Origin: SMWD01 sp964629475
Lineage (GTDB): Bacteria; Pseudomonadota; Gammaproteobacteria; Steroidobacterales; GCA-2729495
Assembly (NCBI GenBank): GCA_964629475.1
Contig: CAZVQW010000003.1
Location: 62,001-126,000, forward strand
DNA length: 64,000 bases
Direction of reading: 5' to 3'
Shown: piece after piece, positions 32,508 to 40,146 of the stretch
Layout: every line of letters begins with the position of its first letter
Numbering within the stretch: position 1 is the stretch's first letter
Program-made: the position numbers and the translations under genes
The notes under the pieces: model-generated
The model's input: only the letters and a program-made list of their open reading frames with translations
The model's database searches: none
Told to the model about the DNA's origin: nothing

Positions 32508-34247
32508 ATGAAGAGGCTGCAGGCTTTCTTAGTAATTATTGTTACCGCGTTCATCGCAGCATGCGGCGGTGGTAGCGACAACTCACTGCTTGATCCCGGC
32601 GGTGGCGCTGGTGGTACCGACCCGGCTCAGATTACGGTCGAAATGGGCAGCGGTACACCGCCGGCATTTACTGCCGGAATAATGGAGGTTGCCGTTCCGG
32701 TTTTAGCCGCCGGTGGTTCATCGAGTCTGACGGTTACTTTTGTAACGAGTCTTGATTCATTATTCACCAATAGCGTCGCAGTGGCCTTTTCATCACCGTG
32801 TATCGCCAGCGGTCTCGCCGCCATCACCGGTGCAACGACTACGGATACGGGCATACTGACCGTGACTTACGGCGCGAGCGGTTGTAGCGGTGACGATGTC
32901 ATCACGGCAACGGCTACCGTTGGCGGGTCTGTGTTGTCTGCAGTCGGGACCATTAACGTCGCGGCGTCGACAGTAGGCTCTATCGAATTCGAGTCGGCCA
33001 CGCCGACCAAGATCGGTTTGCGCGGCACGGGTGGTGTCGGCATTGCCGAGACGTCGACTGTGGTGTTCAGGGTCGTCGATGCGACCGGTGGCCCTTCAAT
33101 CGGCCGTGCAGTCAGTTTTGTGCCGAATACGACAGTCGGCGGCCTTACGCTGACGCCGTCAACGGCGATCAGCGGTAATGACGGGCGCGTACAGACCGTC
33201 GTCCAGTCCGGCACGATTGCAACCTCGATTCGTGTGACGGCAACCGTTACCGACGTGACACCGAATATCGCGTCACAGTCGAGTGAGCTGACAATCACGA
33301 CTGGCCTGCCGGACCAGAACAGCGCGTCGATGGCAGTCGACGTGCATAATGTCGAAGGTTGGGCTGTTGACGGTACAGAGGTTGTGGTTACGATTCGTCT
33401 GTCTGACCGGTTCAACAATCCGGTGCCGGACGGCACACCAGTGACGGTTAGTACCGAGGGTGGCAAGATCGATGGCTCATGTACGACGATAACAAATGCG
33501 ACTGAATCCGGATTCTGCACCGTGAACTGGGTCAGTCAGAATCCGCGGCCGACCGAGAAACTGCCGTCGCGCGCTGGCCGCTCGACGATCTATATGACGA
33601 CCATCGGCGAGGAAAGCTTTGTCGACGTCAATGGCAGTGGTTTCTTCGATGACGGCGATACGTTCACGGACCTTGGTGAGCCTTTTCTCGATGAGAACGA
33701 GAACGGCTCGTTCGACAGCAGTGAACCATTTTTCGATTTCAACGATGATCAGGTCTATACGATGGGTGATGGCCTGTTCAGCGGCTTATTGTGCGGCGGC
33801 CCGGATGGATCGGCCGATACGCTCAATCGTTGTGCACCGAATCCGACGACCGGTATCAGCGTCAGTAACCTGATCATCATGTCAGACAGTCATCCAGGAG
33901 GCCCCCCATTGGATCCGGATCAAGGTATTACTGTCACGATCAATTCGGGGGGAGCTACTGCGAATGCTGCCAGCGACATGATCTGTTACTGGATCCGTGA
34001 TAGGAATGACCAGCCAATGCCGGCTGGTACGGAGATAAGGGTCTCAGATATATCGAACAGTAGTATTGTCGGTCCGAATAGCTACACAGTGCCGTCGAGG
34101 ACGGATGATTCACAGGCTGCGAATACATATTGCTTCAGTATCCAAGAAGATCCATTGGTTGTTCCGACGACAGGAACAGTGTTCTTGAGTATTACGGTTC
34201 CCAGCGGATTGGAGACCCTCTTTAATGGACCGGCGATTGTCGACTGA
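32508..34247 (+). CDS. Ig-like repeat lipoprotein downstream of pilQ
   Basis: 579 residues with a lipoprotein signal (I-A-A-C at residue 19, then G-G-G-S-D). The body is Thr/Val/Gly-rich beta structure with stretches typical of Big_1/invasin-like bacterial Ig domains, for example D-R-F-N-N-P-V-P-D-G-T-P-V-T-V-S-T-E-G-G around residue 300. An acidic region near residues 370-420 contains three D-x-N-x-x-G-like loops (D-V-N-G-S-G-F-F-D-D-G, D-E-N-E-N-G-S-F-D, D-F-N-D-D), likely calcium-binding. It starts 40 bases after pilQ and ends at a terminator, so it is probably the last gene of the pilus operon. A surface or pilus-associated adhesive role is inference. Confidence 0.8.
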   Translation: MKRLQAFLVIIVTAFIAACGGGSDNSLLDPGGGAGGTDPAQITVEMGSGTPPAFTAGIMEVAVPVLAAGGSSSLTVTFVTSLDSLFTNSVAVAFSSPCIASGLAAITGATTTDTGILTVTYGASGCSGDDVITATATVGGSVLSAVGTINVAASTVGSIEFESATPTKIGLRGTGGVGIAETSTVVFRVVDATGGPSIGRAVSFVPNTTVGGLTLTPSTAISGNDGRVQTVVQSGTIATSIRVTATVTDVTPNIASQSSELTITTGLPDQNSASMAVDVHNVEGWAVDGTEVVVTIRLSDRFNNPVPDGTPVTVSTEGGKIDGSCTTITNATESGFCTVNWVSQNPRPTEKLPSRAGRSTIYMTTIGEESFVDVNGSGFFDDGDTFTDLGEPFLDENENGSFDSSEPFFDFNDDQVYTMGDGLFSGLLCGGPDGSADTLNRCAPNPTTGISVSNLIIMSDSHPGGPPLDPDQGITVTINSGGATANAASDMICYWIRDRNDQPMPAGTEIRVSDISNSSIVGPNSYTVPSRTDDSQAANTYCFSIQEDPLVVPTTGTVFLSITVPSGLETLFNGPAIVD

Positions 34248-34288
34248 CCAATTACCCGCACTAGACAACCAGAAGAAATCACCATTGG

Positions 34289-34320
34289 AGGCCGGCAGCA
34301 ATGCTGGCCTTCTTTGTTTT
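34289..34320 (+). terminator. Intrinsic terminator of the pil operon
   Basis: An eight-pair stem G-G-C-C-G-G-C-A / T-G-C-T-G-G-C-C (one G-U pair) is followed by T-T-C-T-T-T-G-T-T-T-T. It separates the pilM-to-lipoprotein operon from aroK. Confidence 0.85.
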
Positions 34321-34389
34321 GCGTATCATGCGGCCCTACGGCGGGGCGGTTCATTGTGAACAGCAGGTTTCGGACCGGATTTCAACGCG

Positions 34390-34929
34390 ATGATCAGCAA
34401 CATTTTCCTCATCGGCCCAATGGGCTCAGGCAAGACGGCTGTTGGCCGGCGCCTCGCGCACGATCTCGACCGGCCATTTGTCGACAGCGATAGTGTCATC
34501 GAGGAACGGACCGGCGTCGATATCCCGTTCATCTTCGAGAAGGAGGGCGAGGACGGTTTCCGGCGCCGCGAGGCCGCTGTTATCGATGAACTGACAGGTC
34601 GTGATGGCATCGTGCTGGCAACCGGTGGCGGCACGATTCTGGCCGATATCAACCGTAGACATCTGACGTCACGCGGTTTCGTAATCTACCTGACGGCGAC
34701 GGTGCGCCAGCAGATCGAGCGGACCAGCCGCGGCAAGGAGCGACCGCTGCTGAACTCTGGCGATCCACAACAGATCCTGACCGAACTGCTGGCGGTTCGC
34801 GACCCGTTGTACCGGGAGATTGCAGACTTGTGTACGGGGACCGACAATCGGACGGTTGCAAGCGTTGCAAACGAAATCCTGCGACACTTGAAGAGTCAGG
34901 ACCCGGCAGCGAAGAACACAGATGAATGA
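34390..34929 (+). CDS. aroK: Shikimate kinase
   Basis: 179 residues. P-loop G-P-M-G-S-G-K-T-A-V-G, shikimate-binding D-S-D and F-R-R-R-E, and the G-G-G-T block in L-A-T-G-G-G-T-I-L. It phosphorylates shikimate in the chorismate pathway, which supplies the trp operon further right. It overlaps aroB by 8 bases. The order pilQ-aroK-aroB is conserved in many gammaproteobacteria, apart from the inserted lipoprotein gene here. Confidence 0.97.
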   Translation: MISNIFLIGPMGSGKTAVGRRLAHDLDRPFVDSDSVIEERTGVDIPFIFEKEGEDGFRRREAAVIDELTGRDGIVLATGGGTILADINRRHLTSRGFVIYLTATVRQQIERTSRGKERPLLNSGDPQQILTELLAVRDPLYREIADLCTGTDNRTVASVANEILRHLKSQDPAAKNTDE

Positions 34930-36010
34930 TCGGATAGAACAAATAGTCGACCTCGGCGAACGGAGTTACCCGATTTTGATCGGCAGCGGACTGCTGCAGC
35001 AGGTCGGCATCCTCGATCCGTTCGTCGCCGGCGCGGACGTATTTGTCGTGACCAATGATGTTGTCGGGCCGTTGTATTTACAACCGCTGACGGCCCTGCT
35101 CGGCGCACGCCGCATTGAAAGCATTGCATTGCCGGACGGTGAGACGAACAAAACAATCGCCACATTCGAGTCGATCATCGATCGGCTGGTCGCCGGACGT
35201 TTTGCGCGTGATGCGGTACTCATCACGCTCGGCGGAGGAGTCGTCGGCGATATCGGCGGCTTCGCGGCGGCGGCATACCAGCGCGGCATCCGCTTCATCC
35301 AGGTGCCGACGACACTGCTGGCGCAGGTCGACTCGGCCGTCGGCGGCAAAACAGCCGTCAACCACCCGGGTGGCAAGAACCTGATCGGCGCCTTTCATCA
35401 GCCGTCGGCGGTACTCGTCGATACCGATACGCTCGCCACGTTGCCGGATCGGGAGTTCTGTGCCGGTCTTGCAGAGGTCGTCAAATACGGACTGATCGTC
35501 GATGCGGAGTTTTTCGGCTGGCTGGAGGCGCATGCCGCAGACCTGCTGGCTCGCGAGCCGTCGGCGCTGCATCACGCGATCCATCGCTCGTGCCGGCTCA
35601 AGGCCGGGATCGTCGCCGAGGACGAGCGTGAGGCCGGTGTGCGCGCGCTGCTGAACCTCGGGCATACTTATGGCCACGCGATCGAGCGCTGCGCCGGTTA
35701 TGGCGAATGGCTGCACGGTGAGGCCGTTGCCGCCGGTATCTGCATGGCCGCAGAATTTTCGGCGCGGCTTGGGACTCTTGCCGGCACCGAAGTGGCACGC
35801 ATCAGGTCGTTGTTCACGGCCCTGCAATTACCGACGGCGCCGCCGGATATCGATGTCGAGGCATTCCGGGCCGCGATGTCGATCGATAAGAAAGTTATCG
35901 CCGGCGAGATCAGGCTCGTTCTGTTGCGGGCTATCGGCGACGCCGAGGTCACGGCCGACTATCCTTCTGCCGAGTTGGTGACGCTGCTGACCGAACAGTT
36001 GGCCCGTTGA
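34922..36010 (+). CDS. aroB: 3-dehydroquinate synthase
   Basis: 362 residues. NAD-binding G-G-G-V-V-G-D-I-G-G-F-A-A, then the family signatures V-P-T-T-L-L-A-Q-V-D-S-A-V-G-G-K-T and N-L-G-H-T-Y-G-H-A-I-E, with zinc ligands in the histidine-containing blocks (N-L-G-H, H-G-E-A-V). It converts DAHP to 3-dehydroquinate, the second step of aromatic synthesis. It overlaps aroK upstream and the dGTPase-like gene downstream. Confidence 0.97.
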   Translation: MNDRIEQIVDLGERSYPILIGSGLLQQVGILDPFVAGADVFVVTNDVVGPLYLQPLTALLGARRIESIALPDGETNKTIATFESIIDRLVAGRFARDAVLITLGGGVVGDIGGFAAAAYQRGIRFIQVPTTLLAQVDSAVGGKTAVNHPGGKNLIGAFHQPSAVLVDTDTLATLPDREFCAGLAEVVKYGLIVDAEFFGWLEAHAADLLAREPSALHHAIHRSCRLKAGIVAEDEREAGVRALLNLGHTYGHAIERCAGYGEWLHGEAVAAGICMAAEFSARLGTLAGTEVARIRSLFTALQLPTAPPDIDVEAFRAAMSIDKKVIAGEIRLVLLRAIGDAEVTADYPSAELVTLLTEQLAR

Positions 36011-37164
36011 CCGCGGGCCGGCAAACAGAGGTGCTGGCGCCGTATGCGGCGACCGAAGAAGCCAGTCGCGGACGGTGTCATCGCGAACCGGAACACCCGT
36101 ATCGCAGCGCCTTTCAACGTGACCGCGATCGTATCATCCACTCGACGGCATTCCGCCGCCTCGTCTACAAGACCCAGGTGTTCGTCAATCACGAGGGCGA
36201 TCACTACCGAACCCGGCTGACACATTCACTCGAGGTTGCACAGATCGGGCGGACTGTCGCGATGGCGCTGAAGCTCAACGAGCAACTCGTCGAGGCAATT
36301 TGCCTGGCCCACGATCTCGGCCATACGCCGTTCGGCCATGCAGGCCAGGAGGCATTGAACCAATGCATGCAGACCTGGGGCGGTTTTGAACACAACCTGC
36401 AATCGTTGCGCGTCGTCGATGAGCTCGAGGAACGCTATGCCGCGTTCCCGGGCCTGAACCTGACCTTCGAGAGTCGCGAGGGTATTTTGAAGCACTGCTC
36501 GAAGCGCAATGCCCGGTCGCTCGGCGAGCTGGGCGAACGCTTTTTGAACCGTCGGCAAGCCGGGCTCGAAGCGCAGCTGGCCAATATTGCCGACGAGATC
36601 GCCTACAACAATCATGACGTCGACGATGGTCTGCGCGCCGGCCTGTTGACCGAGGACGAACTCGCCGACACGGATCTTTTCGGTGAACACTACGAGCGTG
36701 CACGCGGCCTGAGCGATACAATCGATCGCCGCGCGCGGATTCACGAGACGGTACGGGCCATGATTAATGAAATTGTGACTGACCTGATCGATCACTCGAG
36801 CGCCACGCTCGAGGCCGGCGCCCCGGCCGATATCGAAGCCGTGCGCGCGCATTCGGCGCCGTTGCTCGGGCTGAGTCCGGATGCCGACAGGCGGCACCGG
36901 GCACTGAAGCATTTCCTGCACGGCAGCCTGTATCAGCACGAACGCGTGTTGGCGATGAGCGAGCGTGCGCAGGTGATCGTGCAGGGTCTGTTCGAGTGCT
37001 ATATGAACGACGCGCGCGCGATGCCCAAAGATCACGTGCAACGCGCCGCGGCATGGGCCGAACAATCCGGTGATGCAGGCCGCGCGCGTGCGGTCGCCGA
37101 CTATGTGGCCGGTATGACGGACCGCTATGCTTACTCTGCTTATGATCGACTTGTTGGGAGTTGA
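36007..37164 (+). CDS. dGTPase-like deoxynucleotide triphosphohydrolase
   Basis: 385 residues from a TTG at 36007 that overlaps the aroB stop. HD-domain metal ligands are seen in R-L-T-H-S-L-E-V, C-L-A-H-D-L-G-H-T-P-F-G-H and the later A-D-E-I-A-Y-N-N-H-D-V-D-D. The N-terminus has R-S-A-F-Q-R-D-R-D-R-I-I-H-S-T-A-F-R-R-L, the usual start of the type 2 Dgt family. It should hydrolyse dNTPs to deoxynucleosides and triphosphate; substrate preference cannot be read from sequence. Confidence 0.92.
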   Translation: MTAGRQTEVLAPYAATEEASRGRCHREPEHPYRSAFQRDRDRIIHSTAFRRLVYKTQVFVNHEGDHYRTRLTHSLEVAQIGRTVAMALKLNEQLVEAICLAHDLGHTPFGHAGQEALNQCMQTWGGFEHNLQSLRVVDELEERYAAFPGLNLTFESREGILKHCSKRNARSLGELGERFLNRRQAGLEAQLANIADEIAYNNHDVDDGLRAGLLTEDELADTDLFGEHYERARGLSDTIDRRARIHETVRAMINEIVTDLIDHSSATLEAGAPADIEAVRAHSAPLLGLSPDADRRHRALKHFLHGSLYQHERVLAMSERAQVIVQGLFECYMNDARAMPKDHVQRAAAWAEQSGDAGRARAVADYVAGMTDRYAYSAYDRLVGS

Positions 37165-37211
37165 TTCGCAACAGCAGAGATCGATGAACCTCTGATGGGA
37201 TAGGACAAAAA

Positions 37212-37928
37212 ATGACTACGACAGACAACCGGGATCGACTGATATTTGCGATGGATGTGCCGGAGGCCGGTCAGGCGCGTGAGCTGGCCGAACAGCTCGG
37301 TGACTCGGTCACATTTTACAAACTCGGCCTCGAGCTCATGATGGCCGGGGGCTATTTTGAATTGATCGACTGGATGGTCGCACGCGACAAGAAAGTGTTC
37401 GTCGATCTAAAATTCTTCGATGTGCCGGCTACGGTCGGGCGTGCCGTGGCGCGGCTGGCGAGCCGCGGTGTGACATTTGCGACCGTACACGGCAACCAGG
37501 GCATCATGGAGGCGGCCGCGGCTGCCAAGGGCGATACACTGAAGATCCTGGCCGTCACGGCGCTGACGAGCCTGGACCGCGGTGATCTCGATGATCTCGG
37601 CTTTCAGTGTGATGTCGGCGAACTCGTCCTGTCACGTGCCCGGCGCGCTCTCGAGGCCGGCTGCGACGGCGTCGTCGCCTCGGGTCTCGAACTGCCGGCC
37701 ATGCGCAAAGCAGTGGATAGGCGGCTGCTGGTAGTGACACCGGGCATCCGGCCGGTTGAGAATCGACCGACTGATGACCAAAAGCGGGTCGTGACGATCG
37801 AGCAGGCGTTTGCAGACGGGGCAGATCACATCGTTGTCGGGCGGCCGATTCGCGATGCAAAGGATCCGCGCGCTGCTGCCGAGGGGATGCAGGAGACGAT
37901 CGCGTCCATTGGGGTCAGACCAGCGTAA
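37212..37928 (+). CDS. pyrF: Orotidine 5'-phosphate decarboxylase
   Basis: 238 residues. The catalytic D-x-K-x-x-D set is in F-V-D-L-K-F-F-D-V-P, with the phosphate-binding V-T-P-G-I-R-P and V-V-G-R-P-I blocks. It makes UMP. The last residues, G-V-R-P-A and stop, are encoded by the left terminal repeat of the RAYT element, so the native C-terminus has probably been replaced; the catalytic fold is complete before that point. Confidence 0.96.
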   Translation: MTTTDNRDRLIFAMDVPEAGQARELAEQLGDSVTFYKLGLELMMAGGYFELIDWMVARDKKVFVDLKFFDVPATVGRAVARLASRGVTFATVHGNQGIMEAAAAAKGDTLKILAVTALTSLDRGDLDDLGFQCDVGELVLSRARRALEAGCDGVVASGLELPAMRKAVDRRLLVVTPGIRPVENRPTDDQKRVVTIEQAFADGADHIVVGRPIRDAKDPRAAAEGMQETIASIGVRPA

Positions 37929-38837
37929 CTGCCTGATCGCACAAGTTAATCTAGTTGCAGAGACCAGCCTGCGGGGCTTAGATAGGCGCTTTCAAGTAAG
38001 AAAAGGGTAATTTAAGCATGCCTCGCGCAAACCGTTGTTTCTGTGCCGGCCACGTATGGCACATCACGCACCGATGCCATGGCAAGGCATTCCTGCTTAA
38101 ATTTGCCCGTGATCGAAAGCGATGGCGATACTGGCTATTTGAGGCAAGAAAACGGTACGGGCTGCTTGTTCTGAATTACATCGCTACCTCAAACCATATT
38201 CATCTCTTGGTCGTGGATGACGGACGTAATGAGATCAGCGCTTCGATGCAGTTAGTTGCTGGACGCGTTGCTCAGGAATTCAATCAGCGTAAGAATCGAT
38301 GTGGTGCTTTTTGGGAGGACAGGTATCACGCGACTGCCGTGCAGTCGGACGAGCATCTGCTTCGATGCCTGGTCTACATCGATTTGAACATGGTCCGTGC
38401 TGGTGTAGTCGGGCATCCGTTGGAATGGCAGGATGCTGGTTATCACGAGAATCAGTTGCCACCGACGCGATACCGTGTCATTGATCAACAAAGATTGTTG
38501 CAGCTGACCGGGCATCAGCATTGGCAGGAATTCTGGAGCTCTCACGAACGCCGGATCTGTGAGAGCCTGAAAAACCCTGATAAGCTCCGGGAGTCGCAAT
38601 GGACCGAGAGTATTGCAGTTGGCGATAAAGCATACGTGCAGGAAGTACAAACGCAGTTGGGCGCTTTAGCAAAGCATCGTGCGACGCACCAGGTTGACGG
38701 TGACTGGGTGCTAAAGGAGCCGAGAGGCGCGTATACCTGACCATTTATATAGTGAAATTGGCCTTCTAAGGATAAAGGTTGTGCACAATCAGTTGGTTAC
38801 TCTAAGTTAATCAATTACTTGTGTTGGTCCGACCCCA
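37910..38837 (+). mobile_element. RAYT transposon-like unit with terminal inverted repeats
   Basis: T-G-G-G-G-T-C-A-G-A-C-C-A at 37910-37922 is matched by its inverse (one difference) at 38825-38837, enclosing the transposase gene. The left repeat lies inside the end of pyrF and the right repeat inside the end of the convergent esterase gene. The unit is about 928 bp; exact ends are inferred from the repeats alone. Confidence 0.75.
38018..38740 (+). CDS. REP-associated tyrosine transposase (RAYT, Y1/HUH family)
   Basis: 240 residues. The HUH motif is in S-N-H-I-H-L-L-V, and the candidate catalytic tyrosine in L-V-Y-I-D-L-N-M-V-R-A-G-V-V, both hallmarks of the Y1 transposase family. The start M-P-R-A-N-R and W-H-I-T-H-R-C-H segment are also usual. 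RAYTs are thought to mobilise or maintain REP palindromes, several families of which are in this window. The frame is intact, so it may be active. Ribosome site A-A-A-A-G-G-G upstream. Confidence 0.93.
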   Translation: MPRANRCFCAGHVWHITHRCHGKAFLLKFARDRKRWRYWLFEARKRYGLLVLNYIATSNHIHLLVVDDGRNEISASMQLVAGRVAQEFNQRKNRCGAFWEDRYHATAVQSDEHLLRCLVYIDLNMVRAGVVGHPLEWQDAGYHENQLPPTRYRVIDQQRLLQLTGHQHWQEFWSSHERRICESLKNPDKLRESQWTESIAVGDKAYVQEVQTQLGALAKHRATHQVDGDWVLKEPRGAYT

Positions 38838-39463
38838 GAAAGCAATTCCTCCAGCTCTGCCCAGACATTCTCGAGCAGATACGGTTGACCCTCCGCATTC
38901 GGGTGAATCTGGTCAGGCTGCAGCAGTTTGGGATTGATTGCGACGTTTTTCATGAAAAATCCGATCAGCGCCGTGTCGTATTCCGCGGCCAGCTCTGGAT
39001 AAAGTCCCGCGAATCCATCTGTATATGCCTGGCCGTAATTCGGTGGCATCAGCATGCCCGCCAGAATGACTCGAGCGCCGGTGTCCTGCCCGAGTTTGAT
39101 CATGGTCGCGAGGTTGTTGCGAATCACGCCGACCGGTGTGCCGCGCAGGCCGTCGTTGCCGCCGAGCTCTATCAGTACGATATCCGGTTCATGGACCTTC
39201 AATGCACGGGGAAGCCGGCGCAGCCCGCCGCCTGTCGTGTCGCCGCTGATGCTGGCGTTAACCACTCGATAGCCATAACCCTTGGCCTCCAGTCGGTTCT
39301 GCAATAGAGTGACCCACGACTCAACTTCCGCGATACCGTAACCTGCGCTGAGACTGTCGCCGATAATCAGGATTTTTCGGTCGCTCGAATCTGCCTGGCA
39401 GGCATCGAAGACCAGTATTAAGGTCAGCAAAATAACTATGAATGAACGCTTAGCAAAAAACAT
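38807..39463 (-). CDS. tesA: SGNH esterase/lysophospholipase, TesA-like
   Basis: 218 residues from the ATG at 39463, starting with a signal sequence (M-F-F-A-K-R-S-F, hydrophobic to D-A-C-Q-A; the cysteine could be a lipobox). SGNH blocks are I-I-G-D-S-L-S-A-G-Y-G (Ser nucleophile), S-G-D-T-T-G-G-G, E-L-G-G-N-D-G-L-R-G and D-Q-I-H-P-N-A-E-G (Asp-His). It is a periplasmic thioesterase/lysophospholipase. Its final residues S-G-V-G-P-T-Q-V-I-D come from the RAYT right repeat. It is divergent from ybbA, overlapping it by 26 bases. Confidence 0.93.
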   Translation of the reverse strand: MFFAKRSFIVILLTLILVFDACQADSSDRKILIIGDSLSAGYGIAEVESWVTLLQNRLEAKGYGYRVVNASISGDTTGGGLRRLPRALKVHEPDIVLIELGGNDGLRGTPVGVIRNNLATMIKLGQDTGARVILAGMLMPPNYGQAYTDGFAGLYPELAAEYDTALIGFFMKNVAINPKLLQPDQIHPNAEGQPYLLENVWAELEELLSGVGPTQVID

Positions 39464-40136
39464 CGGCGATGGAGTCGTCCTGCAAACTGAAAATTTGAGT
39501 AAACAGGTTAGCAGCCCGGAAGGCCGGCTGACTATCCTCGATGCGGTGACGATACACGTTGCCGCCGGTGAGAGCATTGCGCTGGTTGGCCCATCGGGCG
39601 CCGGGAAAACCACCCTGCTGGCCCTGTTGGCTGGTCTCGACCGGCCAACCACCGGCCACGTCTGGTTGTGCGGTGAGGATCTGACGGCACTGGACGAAGA
39701 CGGTCGCGCGCGGGTTCGCGGCGACCATGTTGGCTTTGTGTTCCAGTCATTTCACCTCGTATCGTCGCTGACGGCACTCGAGAATGTCATGCTGCCGCTC
39801 GAACTCGCCGGTGAGGCCGATGCAGCAGACCGTGCCAGAGCTGCGCTCGTCAGCGTCGGTCTCGAACGACGCACGACACATTATCCGAAACAATTGTCCG
39901 GTGGCGAGAAACAGCGCGTCGCGATTGCCCGCGCCTTCGTAACGGGGCCTTCTATCCTGTTTGCCGATGAGCCGACCGGCAATCTCGATACGGCCAGTGG
40001 CGACCGGATCGCCGATTTATTGTTTAGTCTGAACGAGCAATCAAACACGACACTTGTTCTCGTGACGCACGATCGCGAACTGGCCGGGCGCTGCGATCGT
40101 ATTATCGAACTCGAAGCGGGCCGGATGTTGCCGTGA
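39438..40136 (+). CDS. ybbA: ABC transporter ATP-binding protein, YbbA-like
   Basis: 232 residues. Walker A G-P-S-G-A-G-K-T-T-L, Q-loop F-V-F-Q-S-F-H-L-V, signature L-S-G-G-E-K-Q-R, Walker B I-L-F-A-D-E-P-T-G-N-L-D, H-loop V-T-H-D-R-E. It belongs to the LolD/MacB-like clade that pairs with FtsX-type permeases, here the next gene 10 bases away. The tesA-ybbA-ybbP arrangement matches Escherichia coli. The start inside tesA is the only in-frame ATG that keeps the full N-terminus. Confidence 0.93.
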   Translation: MNERLAKNIGDGVVLQTENLSKQVSSPEGRLTILDAVTIHVAAGESIALVGPSGAGKTTLLALLAGLDRPTTGHVWLCGEDLTALDEDGRARVRGDHVGFVFQSFHLVSSLTALENVMLPLELAGEADAADRARAALVSVGLERRTTHYPKQLSGGEKQRVAIARAFVTGPSILFADEPTGNLDTASGDRIADLLFSLNEQSNTTLVLVTHDRELAGRCDRIIELEAGRMLP

Positions 40137-40146
40137 GTGTCTGCTC

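Noticed and set aside
36226..37065. 279-residue frame antisense to the dGTPase-like gene
   Set aside because: The HD-domain protein on the plus strand is unmistakable.
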